Assembly (NCBI GenBank): GCA_008360975.2
Contig: CM039196.1
Span: forward strand, 9,900,263-9,964,262
Length of the DNA: 64,000 nt
Direction: 5' to 3'
Source: Lichenostomus cassidix
Taxonomy: Eukaryota > Chordata > Aves > Passeriformes > Meliphagidae
The notes beneath the pieces are model-generated. The model made no database searches. It had not been told where the DNA came from and saw only the letters and a program-made list of their open reading frames with translations. The stretch's first letter is position 1; every line of letters begins with the position of its first letter. Made by a program: the position numbers and the translations under genes. Positions 1 through 9,949 of this stretch are shown piece after piece.

Positions 1-2653
1 AGTAGCTTTAATTTGCTTTGGGTAACTCCAACCCCACTTTCAGAAGAGCAGAAGAAAACCTCATTATATAGTACTCCCAGCTCCTCTATCCAAGCTTCAG
101 GAGGAACAGCTGTAAGAAAAAGGGAAGAGCAAAAGCTGTTGATTCAGCTAATTTCATGTCATGGCTTTTGGTGTAGGAATTGTAGGCTCTCTCAGGCATT
201 TCTCATGCGAGCAAACTTCTTAATGGTATCTTGGGGAACATGTTAAGAAGTGAAGTACTCTGATCCTGCTCCAAAAGGAATCAATTTTAGTAGTGCTAGA
301 TCAACTTAGCAGAAAAAAGAAGGAACTTTTTCATCTCAGCCTCATATAGTTGTTACAGATATGCTCATTAACATATAGTAATAAACCATGCACAGGAAAT
401 TTACTGTAATATTCATTTATTGTAAGTCATTGTCCTGGTGGCTTAAAAGCATAATCAGTGGAGAGCTGGGGTAATGACTCATGTGATAGCAATGCTGAAG
501 AGACACCCTTGACTCCACTCCCACAGCCTCAGCTGCAGAACTGGAGAAGAGGCAGGGGTAGGTGTGGGAGGTTTAGTTGCCTGTCACAGAGCTAATTCCA
601 AGACTTGTTTTAGACTGCTTGGCTGTGTTCCCACACCTTCTCAAAATGCTGGCTCTACTGGCACTAAACCTGCAGCCTCTGGTCTTGACACACGCATGTC
701 ATGCAAGTTTCAAGGAGGGGGAGAAGATGATATGGGTAGTGAGAAACTCAGCCCCAGTTCCTCTGCTAAGGAGGCATCAGTGTCTCTTCTTACAGGGAAA
801 ACCCCATGTGAAAACATGGAGTATGTGGAGACACTGCTGTGCTTTAGGTGTGATTTCTGCAATAGCTTTGGTTAGTGGGACAGCTGTACTACAGAAAGGA
901 CAGCTAAAGATAGAGTAACATCTGTGAGCTTTGTTCTCTACCAAACAGCAGAGACCTCAGTCATTGGAAAGTGGAGTCACCATTCAGTGAGAACAGAATG
1001 CAGGTGGGAGTCTTGCACTTTTCTTGCTTGGCTTCTAAGTGAAGCTGTCTCTCCTCTGACCCAATATGGCCAAACCTAGAACTGTGTTAAGCATCTTAAT
1101 GCCCTCTACCTTCTGCAGAAGTTGGATACCTTATGTATCCCTTAGATTCTGTGCTTTATTTGCTCCTTCCTGGCATGGATTTGAATCCACAACAAAGCAA
1201 AAATGAACTTTACATCCTGTGGTCAGTTGTCCTTGCTTTGCTACTTGACCTTTTAGCAGATGACTCTGGCATCCTTGTTTCCAACTGCTTACAGTTGGAA
1301 AAATATTAGTACAGGCTATGTTTTCTGGAGAGTTGGAGGGGCCACTTGGAAAACCCTGACAATTAAGTTCCTCAGAGCCAGAGGGGGAATGGTAGACTCA
1401 TGCAGAAGTTCAGGTCAAAAATTTAGTGTTCTAGTTTGTGCCAGGTTCTGTATATTACTCTGTAAATGGCTTGATATGGCTTACAATACCACACTAAGGA
1501 TCAACAAAAAATGGCTATCCAGTAGTGATGTATCTCCTGTTAGGAGTGTGGAAATAGCACCTGTTAATAGAGATTACCTCCTGAGGGAGACCTATTGTAC
1601 AGATCTAATTGTATTCCTCTCTTAATTCATCAGCGGATAGTAATTACATCCTGCATTTTTGCAATGGAAAAAAATGAATCTGAACTGGCTACTAAGAATG
1701 CAAGATTTGGTCTCCACAGAGAATGTACCTAAATAAATAATAGGAGAGAGAGAAAATTACAATGCAAATAGTCTCAGTCTTGTAAACAATTTTAATTGAT
1801 TCCTTAGCTATTCATTAATTAAATAACATCTTCCAAAAATGCATTCTGGAAAGTGTAGCCGCCTCACTGAAAGTTGTGCTGGTCAGATTAGCTTAAAGTA
1901 ACTCCTCTGGCATCTCAACAATATTTAATTTTTAAAGGGGTCAGATAGGAAGCAGTTTAGCTTGTCAACTGACAGTTGAGAGCAATGCTGACTTCTCCTC
2001 CTGGCTAGAAGATGTCAGCCTGATAGCCTGGGCTTCCAAATAATCTCTTACAAGAGCAGTGTTCTTGTTCAGCTTCTATTTTGAACCTTTTTTTTTTTTT
2101 AATGACAACTGCAGTTCCTCTTGCCTCCTTTCCTCTTTGCACACTCTACAATTTTCCACCAGTGACACTGGATCCCCGAGCAGTGTCCTGGTTTCCCACA
2201 TCACCCTCCTGTGCTATAGCCTCAAATTACCTGGTCAAAATCCTTGTCCCCCCTTCTCCTCTGGGGACATTTATAAGAAAGTTATTCTGTCCTCAGATAC
2301 GGTAGTGCAATTATCCTGTCCCAGTGAATGAAAAGGCACTGTTCACAACGGCAAGGTACGGCAGAAAAGTACTTTTTTTTCATCATCATTCCATTTCCTG
2401 GTAAGTGGAAATGGTTTTAGTGGAGAGAACTGGTGAGGTTGACATGTGTGAGGCTTGCTGCCCTCTCCTGGTGCCCTCAGCAGCCGTGCACTGGGTCTCA
2501 TAGCTGCCTCTTGGTGTTTTCCCCTTCCTGAGATGAGTCCTGCAGGAGAGGAAGGAAGAAGCTGCTTTATCGATTGAATAGATTATTTTTAACAGCAGTG
2601 TTTGATTAGTATTAGCTGGACCAATTCAATCAGGAACAGCTTTTGAACTGTCA

Positions 2654-2667
2654 GTTGCAAAGGCAAC
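2654..2667. promoter_or_regulatory. RFX X-box-like palindrome
   Basis: GTTGCAAAGGCAAC has perfect GTTGC/GCAAC half-sites around four bases. This resembles the X-box GTNRCC-N-RGYAAC bound by RFX factors. It lies downstream of SIRT4 in otherwise plain sequence. Function is inferred from motif only. Confidence 0.35.
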
Positions 2668-2688
2668 GGTTGTGATCTGGTTCTCTGG

Positions 2689-2712
2689 AACTACAGGTGA
2701 TCCCCTGTAGTT
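2689..2712. repeat. Short inverted repeat (9-bp arms, 6-bp loop)
   Basis: AACTACAGG at 2689-2697 is the exact reverse complement of CCTGTAGTT at 2704-2712, with TGATCC between. It could form a small hairpin. It is about 20 bp from the X-box-like site. Confidence 0.5.
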
Positions 2713-3037
2713 TCCCATTAGTAACAAGTGGAATGGCATTCTACACTGCTGAGTCTTCTGCATACTCCTGCCCAATTCTCTGGGAGTGCTAGCACTTAGT
2801 ATGTTTTTTGTTTATGATCATGGGAAACAATATTATGGCCCATTAGAGCAGTTACAGATTAAAATTTACAGCCACCTTTTGGTGCACAGTGTGGGAACAT
2901 CTTCTCAGTCAGCACATCTCAGTCTCAGCATTAGCCAGGAGCCCATACTCTTACCCTTTAAGGTGACTGACTAGGGAAGGCACTCACCTTGTAAATTAAC
3001 TTTAATCCTGATAGATACTGAAGCTCAGCTGGTTGGG

Positions 3038-3190
3038 TCATGTGCAAACAATCAAAGGCAGCAGCTCTCCACAGCGGGAATTCAGCTTTAAGGATGCAAA
3101 GTGATCTAATCTGGTGGGCCCAATGTTAAGGACTGCAATTGGCAGCTTCTTGTCCTGGGCAGCAAGAGCAAACCTGTAACCAGAGTATAC
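3038..3190 (-). CDS. SIRT4: SIRT4 coding exon 3 (C-terminal Rossmann strand and stop)
   Basis: Fifty codons plus TGA, starting [12 protein letters not shown] after the acceptor cttctgcag and ending [17 protein letters not shown]. It contains the LNIGPTR loop that contacts the adenosine end of NAD. The exon was found by reading the reverse strand and is confirmed by phase and by similarity to the human C-terminus. An ATTAAA lies on the minus strand at 3001-3006, about 30 nt past the stop, and AATAAA at 1155-1160. Which one serves as the poly(A) signal cannot be decided here. Confidence 0.93.
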   Translation of the reverse strand, partial: VYSGYRFALAAQDKKLPIAVLNIGPTRLDHFASLKLNSRCGELLPLIVCT

Positions 3191-5445
3191 CTGCAGAAGT
3201 ACCAAAGGACAAAATTACTGGCAGCTTGGGCAAAAGAAGAGTTACAGAAAGGAATAAAATCATTGCTGTTGGTAGTGGGAAAAGGGGCTGTACATACATG
3301 CTGTGTTAGGCAGCTGCACTGAGCTCAGGTAGGAAATGTCTTCATTCAAGAGTGCACAGAAAAGAACAGCTTTTAACCTCTGTCAGTGAAGGATTTGCAG
3401 TTTCATAGAAATTGAAACTTCAGAGCACATTGAAGGGAAATGTCCTTGTCTCTTAGTAAATCTCTGCAGCAGTTTTTATTAGTTATCATAGGTAGTTAAA
3501 TGCTGCACTTTGATGGTTCTCACCATGGCCCAGCTTAGGTAGTACAAGAACGAACCTAAAGGCATTTCAATCATTTCTGTACAAAGGATTATAAGCTTAA
3601 GAAGTGTAAGCTCAAGGAATTTGTTATCAAATTCAGTATCCTGAAACCAAGAGAATCACAATCAGGCAGCCTTGGTTTTATCTCCTTCTGGGAGATGTTA
3701 AGAGTAAGTTTATTTTAATGTAATAGAACTTGTTCCTGGAAAAAATTATCTTATACAAACACAGTTACAAAAGCTTCTACAGGTTTAGAAACCCCTGTTG
3801 TTTAGCTACCTTATGTTACAGATAAGAGGCTAATGGAGAAAACACATTGTGATATAAAGGACAATCCTAAGCAGGAGAGATATTTCAGCTCTCTTATTGA
3901 GAATTTAATAAGGAATTAGAGGTCCTAAAATCCGGTATTTTACACAGTGTGCCATGAGGCCTAAAAAGCTACCCAAGGCTAAAAATTTCAGATTAAAAAA
4001 AAGTGAGGAATGAATTGTGTCAGGTATCTTGCCTTTGTGGACAATTGTGACCTGATGGAGGAGGCAGCAGAGAGAGGTCTTTTACAGCAGCATGAAGTAG
4101 ACTGGCAACAGAGTGACAGGGAAGCCCAAACCGGTCACTCATGAAACCAGATTCCAAAGACAGTAAAAATAAAATACAAAGAAGCTCTGCAAAGGCTGAT
4201 CTGATCCACAAGCCATCTGTAGTCCTAAATTGTGGCACCAAGGATCATTTGCAGGCAGAGTAGCAGAGAAGAAGGAATGCAGTGTGGGAGGCAGACCTAC
4301 TTACCTGCATAGAGGATCCCACCACCAGCATGGCATCTGATTCTGCCAGGCATTGGTGTACAAAACTGACTTTTTCCCGGCTCACTGTGTCTCCAAAGAA
4401 TGTCACATCAGGCTTCAGGATCCCACCACATTTACTGCAGGCTGGGACTTGGAAATTGCACACCTGCTCATCCGTCAGGAATACATCCCCATCAGGAGCC
4501 ACACCAAATGCTTCAGCTTTCCAAGTAGGATTCAGAGCTTCAAAGTGCTCCTGGAGCTCAGAACGCAAGATTCGGTCTCCACAGGCCAAGCAGAAAACCC
4601 TGAAATTCAGAGCAAAGTCTTAATGAAGAGTTTCATGTCAGCTGAAGATCTGAAGATTCTAACTCATTCCTTAGGAGAAGGGAAATTGATGCAGGCTTCA
4701 AGGGAAGTGATCCAAACAACGCTCAAAAAAATGGGATGGTGGTCATATTTCTTAAATACCATTTCTTAAACACCATGCTGTGAACAGCACTGGCTTGTGA
4801 TCTTTTTCTCCACCCCAGCCCAACACCACCTTCATCTCCAGGAACACAGCATGGACATTTTGCCTCCTTTCTCAGCAGCTGACACTGCAGCTGCCTGTCA
4901 GTCACCTGAGTGAGAGCCCACTGACCCCTGTGCCAGCAGCTGTACCTGTGCATGCAGCCGTGCAGCTCCGTCATGCGCTGGCTCCCAGCCTTGGTGTGAA
5001 GGGCATCCACGTTCTGAGTCACCAGCCAGTGCAGCTTGCCCAGCTTCTCCCAGTCACTTAGTACCAGGTGTGCCTTGTTTGGCTGGTGGGAGGAGAATTG
5101 GGGCCAGCCCACGAAATTCCTTGCCCAGTAGCGCTGCCGGGCACTGGCGCTGCGGACGAACTCGGCATGCTGGACAGGCCGTCTGTCTGTCCTTGCGTAG
5201 AGCCCAATGCCCTCAGAGCGGTAATCTGGGATCCCTGACTCTGTCGAGATTCCAGCTCCAGTCATTACAAACAGCCTCTTGGAGTTAGAAACAAAGCGCT
5301 GCAGCTCCTCCACTTCCACGGGATCTGGGGGAAGACAGGCTGGCACGAAAGTCAAGTTTGGAGAGGCTCTGGATACAGAATGGGATCTGAAATTATGGAA
5401 TCTGATGGCTCTGAAAACTCCAGGCCACTTCCTGGCAGAGAACAT
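3038..5445 (-). CDS. SIRT4: SIRT4, mitochondrial NAD-dependent sirtuin, complete CDS
   Basis: The protein is 315 aa, joined from 5445-4946, 4599-4305 and 3190-3038 (500+295+153 nt including TGA). Human SIRT4 is 314 aa. Visible class II sirtuin signatures are [15 protein letters not shown] at residues 63-77 (NAD pocket), TQNVDALH at 143-150, catalytic His162 in LHGCM, zinc cysteines 170/173 (CLAC) and 221/224 (CSKC), and VVGSS before the last exon. The N-terminus is rich in Arg/Lys/Ser without acids ([16 protein letters not shown]), as expected of a mitochondrial presequence. The family acts in the matrix as an NAD-dependent lipoamidase, deacylase and ADP-ribosyltransferase on dehydrogenases such as PDH and GDH. 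All splice junctions keep frame, with GT donors and AG acceptors. The start is the first ATG after the acceptor at 5452-5453. Nothing is broken. The C-terminus reads LPLIVCT where human has LPLIDPC. Confidence 0.96.
3191..4304 (-). other. SIRT4 intron between coding exons 2 and 3
   Basis: AT-rich intronic sequence bounded by GTAAGT (4304 side) and cttctgcag (3191 side). No repeat or RNA gene was recognised. The neighbouring 4600-4945 (346 bp) is the other coding intron and is likewise featureless. Confidence 0.8.
4305..4599 (-). CDS. SIRT4: SIRT4 coding exon 2 (zinc-binding module)
   Basis: Starts after tttcag and completes Arg167. It encodes the CLAC and CSKC cysteine pairs that hold the structural zinc, the SIRT4-like [20 protein letters not shown] segment, and the FFGDTV and VVGSSMQ motifs. 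The donor is CAG|GTAAGT, in phase 0. Confidence 0.95.
4946..5445 (-). CDS. SIRT4: SIRT4 coding exon 1 (presequence and NAD-binding half)
   Basis: Encodes residues 1-166 plus two bases of codon 167. It holds the presequence, the GAGIS motif, the [14 protein letters not shown] segment, the TQNVD motif and catalytic His162. The donor reads CACAG|GTACAG on the minus strand. The acceptor before it is ccttttag|CTGAACATG, leaving only six untranslated bases (5446-5451) before the ATG. The open frame continues past the donor for about 70 codons without homology to sirtuins, so intron read-through is not the real protein. Confidence 0.95.
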
Positions 5446-5451
5446 GTTCAG

Positions 5452-7629
5452 CTAAAAGGCAAGAACATGGCAGGTAAAAGAAAGCAAAAAGCATGTCCTC
5501 AATGCCTTTTTCTTTGGATTCTCTAAGAAATTATGCTGATAAGTATTCTTTGCTCTGTTTTTAGTAAAGAAACAAATTATTTTGGAAACATTAACTGAAG
5601 CCCACCATCCAAGGACAGCATGTTCCTGTGGCAGAGTGGAACACTGAGCACTGAGGTCAGAGTTCCCAGCCCTGACTTGCAGGGTTTCTTGTTGTTCTAT
5701 CCTGGTGTGAAGGACAGCTGTCTAATAGGACTTGTAAAGAGCCCAGGAAGACCTGAGCATGCAGAGTCTTTCCCAGATATGTACAACAGGCCAGAGAGGA
5801 AATGGCAGGAAGCACCTCACCCCAGAAGCACTATCTGGTTCCTTCCCAGAAGAGAGCCTTGCTCTGCATTTTTGACATTCTGCCTGCTCCAATTCAGTCC
5901 TTTCTATTTACCCCATCCTTTACACATGTTGTAGGAAGGGAGAGAAAAACAAGCTTGAAATGATGTTTTTCCCAGACAAAGGCCTTGACTGGAGTTACTC
6001 CTGTGTGGTGTGGGTTTTTTTTTTTTTTGTTTTTGTTTTTGTTTTTTTTTTTTACACAGGTCTGGTGCAGAACAGGCCTTGAAATGGGACCAAAGATTAT
6101 TAGGACACTGTCTAAATGCCTCTGGCACCTCCTCTTTTGTGGGTGCCACCTCCCCAGACTCAGTGGGGAGCTGAAGAGGTACTGCTTTTCTTCTCAAGCA
6201 GACACAGGGGCTTTCTGAGAGAGAAGGGACGATCCAAAGTGTGTGGTGTGGGGCAGAAGGAACTGCCTGGCAGGTAGGAATGGGATGGACACCCTGCTTC
6301 AATGGAGGAATGACTTGTCCTGCCTGGGGACAGGCAGAATGGCTTTGCTGATAAGTAGTCTGGAATTGTGTGCAGGACCTCTTGAGACACGAGTGGATGG
6401 GTTTGGACTTTGATTCCGTTTGGGCTTTCTAGGAGTCTGCAGTTCTTTCTCCATTTCACTATTCTAAAACTATTTTTTCTGGGCCTCTCTATGGTTTTGC
6501 ATACAATGTACAAAAGGCTTTGAAAGCAACAGTCCTGAGAATTGACTGTCTTGTATTTCTGCCTCCTTCAATCTCCCTCAGCAGGGGGGCTTGTACAAGA
6601 TGTGGAAGATGGACAAAAAACTTTATTTACTGATAAAAGGGGACAATCTCCTGAACACCTGAACTTCAGATATGTTTAAATATTGCTCCATTTACTGTAA
6701 GACCTAGTACTTGGGGGCAACTAGGGGCTTAGATACATCTGAAGTTTAGGTGTACAGCTCTAAGTATTACAATAGTAATTTGATGCTAGTGGCAAAGAGT
6801 AGATTTGGCTCAGTTAGTCTTCAGTTCTCAAGGCTTTTTGTCATCATCAGTTGAATGCAGGAGGATTGGGCAGACTCCATAGTCTGAATTACTTTTTGTA
6901 TCTAAGCAGTGATCCTGTTTGCAGTGATTTTTGATTTGTTTTGCTGTTTAGCAGGAGTTGTGTTGGGCATTCCCTCTGAAGAGGTTTAATTTCCCATATG
7001 AATTAATTAGAAGGGACAAAGTCTCCCAATAAACTAATTTGCTTTGAGAGTAATTTGTGTCATGATACTCCCCAAAGACTGTTAAGCCAGTTTGATGGTA
7101 ATTAAATTGCTTTAACTGATGAAAACTCTTCATTCCTGGCCCTTATTATCAAAAGATCTCTTGGAAGGAAATGTTCAGAGGGGAAATGAAATAGAAATGT
7201 AATAGGGGTTGGCCCACAAGAGAGAGAAAGCAAAAATTACAGATACATTTGAAAGCTGCTGGACTATGGAGGAAAGTTAAAGGATGGAATATTCCCAGTC
7301 AAACACAAAGCTGCTTTTAGACTGAAAGTGCTCAAATTTAAAAAATAACTACTGTACATAATAAGTGAAGCTCTTTAAACGTACCTAGGGAGATATGAGG
7401 CTAGAGTCTGTTTTTAGCACACACGCAAGATGCTCCACAGAAAAAGATCAGGCAAGGTTAAGGCAGAAGATAAACGGGATTCTGCAAACGGCTACAGGCC
7501 AGAAATCCAGCGGGACTCCCACGACATCCCGGTCTCTTGTGCTGTGATAATGGCGGGGGCCGGGTGACAGCCGAACCGAGCCCGTCTAATGAAATAAGAG
7601 GGATACGGTGAAAAACGCTGAAAACTCAC
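5452..7629 (-). other. SIRT4 first intron
   Basis: It lies between the non-coding exon donor at 7630 and the acceptor at 5452-5453. It contains a T-rich simple tract at 6015-6053. No other conserved element was recognised. Confidence 0.65.
6015..6053. repeat. Poly(T) tract with interspersed G
   Basis: A run of T's interrupted by single G's, low complexity. On the minus (SIRT4 sense) strand it is an A-rich tract, possibly the remnant tail of a retroposed element, but no body was recognised. Confidence 0.8.
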
Positions 7630-7695
7630 CTTTCATAATGCTGCCGTGCCCGGCCGCGGAAGGACAGGGCTGGCCTGCCGGAAGGAGAGCCCTCT
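7630..7695 (-). other. SIRT4: SIRT4 non-coding 5' exon (upstream end approximate)
   Basis: A strong minus-strand donor, AAAG|GTGAGT, sits at 7630/7629 in GC-rich DNA about 2.2 kb upstream of the first coding exon, whose own 5' UTR is only six bases. Human SIRT4 also begins with an untranslated exon. The donor side is exact. The transcription start is inferred to lie between this donor and the ZNF143-type sites at 7694-7748. Confidence 0.65.
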
Positions 7696-7760
7696 GGGAA
7701 ATGTAGTTCACGGGGAAAAATAAGCACAAAGACTACAACTCCCATGCGTCAAAGGGCGGG
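7655..7760 (-). promoter_or_regulatory. SIRT4 promoter with two ZNF143/Staf-type sites and ETS-type sites
   Basis: ACTACAACTCCCATGCG at 7732-7748 (plus strand) and the inverted ACTACATTTCCCAG (7694-7707, minus strand) both match the SBS core ACTACAA/TTTCCCA bound by ZNF143. CCGGAAG at 7678-7684 and GCGGAAGG nearby match ETS/GABP half-sites, which are common at nuclear genes for mitochondrial proteins. A GGGCGGGGG box follows at about 7755. No TATA box is seen. The symmetric layout could also support divergent transcription, but no plus-strand gene is evident. Binding is inferred from motif match only. Confidence 0.6.
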
Positions 7761-8830
7761 GGTGGGGAGCGAAAGGTGTTCCTACCATCCTAACACCTGA
7801 GTCAATTTGAAAACGCTCAGCGCTTTATAGCAGCCGTCACAGAAACGTACAAGATTGAAATCCGAGTTCATTTGATACAAATGCATGTGATAGCTTTGCT
7901 AAAATGTATTGTAGATGCTTGTCCTTATAAAAGATGCAGGTTTTAGGCTTGAAATGAGACTAAATAGTGGAAGAAAAATCCACCGAGGGCTGTTAAAGAC
8001 ATCTTCTCTAGCTCGGGAATTAGAGCCATGCCAACCTGCCTGCTACCGACTCTGTGCATCCTGAGAGAAACCCATCGTGCCTCTCTGCTTGGTGCAGGTG
8101 TCAGCCTTGATAATCACCAGATAATTTGTACAGTTTGCTTGGCAATAAGGAGTTTGTGTTTGGTTTTTTCGTGTTGTGGGTTTTTTTTTTTTTTTTCCCC
8201 TTCAAATGAGCCTTATTTTTCTGAGAAACAAATAATATGAGGAAGGCCAGACTGCTGCATGGTAGCAGCCTGGTGCACTGGATGCTCAGCTGTCATAGAG
8301 ACAATGGGCTCTTTCTGAAGATTTGGACTGCTTTTCAAATGCATTCACCAAAGAGCTCTTGCTAAACAGTTCAAAACATTGCAGAAAATTTTAATCCGTT
8401 TTTCTTGTCTCCTGCAGCTGTGTCAAAGCCCAGGTGAGGCTGAGCTTGTGTGTAGCAGTGTGTAATTTTGTGATCACAAGGAAGATGCGCATCCTGCTCG
8501 CTCGGTGTGCGGTGCCACCCTGCCTGTCCTTCTGCCCCTGGGAAGATGTGTGGAGTGTGACCCTCTTTTCGGCAGCTTCGTGAGTCTAAATGCTTTCGGT
8601 GATTTATATTTTAAGAGTTTAAACGTGTTTTAAACTGCTGGGTGATGACTTTGCTTTGGTGGCACCAGGGTGGCGAGGGCAGATGGCACCCAGCAGACCC
8701 CGTTTCTCCCTGGTGCTCCCCGAGGGTGCCCCCCACTCCGTGTGCTCCCTCCTGGGATGGAAAACGGCGATTTTTGGCCAACGCCCCCGACTTAAGCAGC
8801 GCCTTCCCTGACGCTCATTACCATAGTGCC
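7761..8830. other. Spacer between SIRT4 promoter and first U4 gene
   Basis: AT-rich in its first half, with a T run at 8180-8195, then rising in GC toward the U4 upstream element. No gene was recognised. Confidence 0.6.
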
Positions 8831-8848
8831 CTCCCAGCAACCTCCGCG
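8831..8848 (+). promoter_or_regulatory. Distal Staf/SPH-type element of U4 copy 1
   Basis: CTCCCAGCAACCTCCGCG matches the Staf/ZNF143 SPH pattern used in snRNA enhancers and lies 205 bp upstream of the U4 start. The second U4 gene has CTCCCAGCAGCCTTCGCG at the same distance. An octamer beside it is not clear in this copy (CATTACCATAG). Confidence 0.6.
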
Positions 8849-9035
8849 GGTCCCGGCGGTCCCACCGACCTCCGGTCCATTCCCCCGCTGACCCCCGGTC
8901 CATCCGTGGCCGTCCCGGTGGGACGCGGGCTGCGGGCGGAGGATGCCAGCGGGCGATGCGCGGAGCTACTCCCGCACGCTCTGACCGCTGCGGTGGGACT
9001 CCGGCCCCGCTCCCGGGAGGGCGGAGATAGGGGTT

Positions 9036-9179
9036 AGCTTTGCGCAGTGGCAGTATCGTAGCCAATGAGGTTAATCCGAGGCGCGATTATTGCTAATTGA
9101 AAACTTTTCCCAATACCCCGCCATGACGACTTGAAATATAGTCGGCATCGGCAATTTTTGAGAGCCTCTACGGAGGCGG
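9036..9179 (+). ncRNA. RNU4: U4 spliceosomal snRNA, upstream copy (variant 3' stem)
   Basis: Reads as full-length U4 from AGCTTTGCGCAGTGG. U4 base-pairs with U6 in the U4/U6.U5 tri-snRNP and is released during spliceosome activation. The U6-pairing stem regions, the 5' stem-loop (15.5K/PRPF31 site, GAGGTTAATCCGAGG) and the Sm site AATTTTTGA are intact. Compared with the downstream copy it differs at nt 114 (C for T), 127 (G for C), 130 (C for T), 141 (G for A) and 143 (G for T). The 130/141 pair is compensatory (C-G instead of U-A), while 127 and 143 break the two basal pairs of the 3' stem. The changes leave the functional core untouched, so it may be expressed. Chicken is known to have a linked pair, U4B and a variant U4X; this copy may be the U4X counterpart. 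Confidence 0.93.
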
Positions 9180-9189
9180 ATTTTATATG

Positions 9190-9201
9190 GTTAAGAATAG
9201 A
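9190..9201 (+). terminator. snRNA 3' box of U4 copy 1
   Basis: GTTAAGAATAGA, about 10 nt past the mature end, fits the vertebrate snRNA 3' box pattern (GTTTN0-3AAARNNAGA) that directs Integrator-dependent 3' end formation. Confidence 0.7.
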
Positions 9202-9567
9202 TAAATAAACTTAAAGGGTGCTTCTGTGATGTTCACTCTCCCAAGCAACGTGGTTCCAGCCTCTGGGCGCCGCCTCCACTTGTAATTTCATTAACTCGTT
9301 GCTCCTTCCGCACTTTTAAAAGGAGAGTTCTTTTAATGCAAGAACTTTTTATCGAAAAGAGCCTGCCATGTATGAAACCGTGTTGTTTGCAGGAGCAGGT
9401 GGTGGGGATGCTCGGGAAGGACTCGTGCTGGGCTGGGCCTCGCCGGCGGCTGTGGACGTTCGGGGCTGGCCGGGGTGCAGGGCCCGGGGGTGGCCAGGCT
9501 GCGGTGCGCGGGAGCGGCGGGGATCGCTTGTGCCACGCGGGGCTGCCCGCCGTGACGTGGCGCTTAC
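9202..9567. other. Spacer between the two U4 genes
   Basis: GC-rich spacer rising to the distal element of the second U4 gene. No obvious coding potential; open frames here are shadows of GC-rich DNA. Confidence 0.6.
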
Positions 9568-9597
9568 TTTGCATATCCCCTCCCAGCAGCCTTCGCG
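9568..9597 (+). promoter_or_regulatory. Distal sequence element of U4 copy 2 (octamer-like plus Staf/SPH)
   Basis: TTTGCATAT (9568-9576), an octamer-like motif, is followed at 9580-9597 by CTCCCAGCAGCCTTCGCG, a Staf/SPH-type site 205 bp upstream of the U4 start. Octamer plus Staf near -200 is the standard enhancer layout of vertebrate RNA polymerase II snRNA genes. A clear PSE near -55 could not be picked out by eye in either copy. Confidence 0.7.
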
Positions 9598-9784
9598 AGT
9601 CTAACGGGGGCCCAGAACGGAGGGGAGAGCGGGGCATCCCGGTCCCGGCGGGGCGCGGGGAGCTCGAGGCGGGCGGGGGTCGCTGCCGGGCGGGATGCGG
9701 AGAGGAGCGGGTGGGCAGTCGGATTCGCCGCGAGCTTGGCGGCGGCCCCGGGGCGAGTCGGGACGGCGGCGGGAAAAGACCGTC

Positions 9785-9928
9785 AGCTTTGCGCAGTGGC
9801 AGTATCGTAGCCAATGAGGTTAATCCGAGGCGCGATTATTGCTAATTGAAAACTTTTCCCAATACCCCGCCATGACGACTTGAAATATAGTCGGCATTGG
9901 CAATTTTTGACAGTCTCTACGGAGACTG
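9785..9928 (+). ncRNA. RNU4: U4 spliceosomal snRNA, downstream copy (canonical 3' stem)
   Basis: Full-length U4 with intact 5' stem-loop, U6-pairing segments, Sm site (AATTTTTGA) and a perfect 3' terminal stem CAGTCTC-TAC-GGAGACTG. Its DSE has both an octamer-like and a Staf-like site, and it is followed by a good 3' box. This is probably the main U4 gene (U4B-like). The gene pair between SIRT4 and PXN corresponds in position to human RNU4-1/RNU4-2. Confidence 0.96.
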
Positions 9929-9937
9929 AATATTCTG

Positions 9938-9949
9938 GTGAAAAATAGA
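9938..9949 (+). terminator. snRNA 3' box of U4 copy 2
   Basis: GTGAAAAATAGA about 10 nt past the RNA end fits the snRNA 3' box pattern and lies at the same offset as in the upstream copy. Confidence 0.7.

Larger units (their letters stand above)
1..3000. other. Spacer beyond the SIRT4 3' end; no gene recognised
   Basis: Both strands show only short, unconserved open frames. The stretch may include SIRT4 3' UTR. Two small structured motifs lie at 2654-2667 and 2689-2712 and are listed separately. A run of twelve or more T's is at 2090-2100. Confidence 0.6.

Noticed and set aside
8619..9814. Two minus-strand open frames that both begin MATILPLRKA (148 and 193 aa)
   Set aside because: The shared start is the reverse complement of the two U4 snRNA 5' ends. 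It reflects the RNA duplication, not a protein family.
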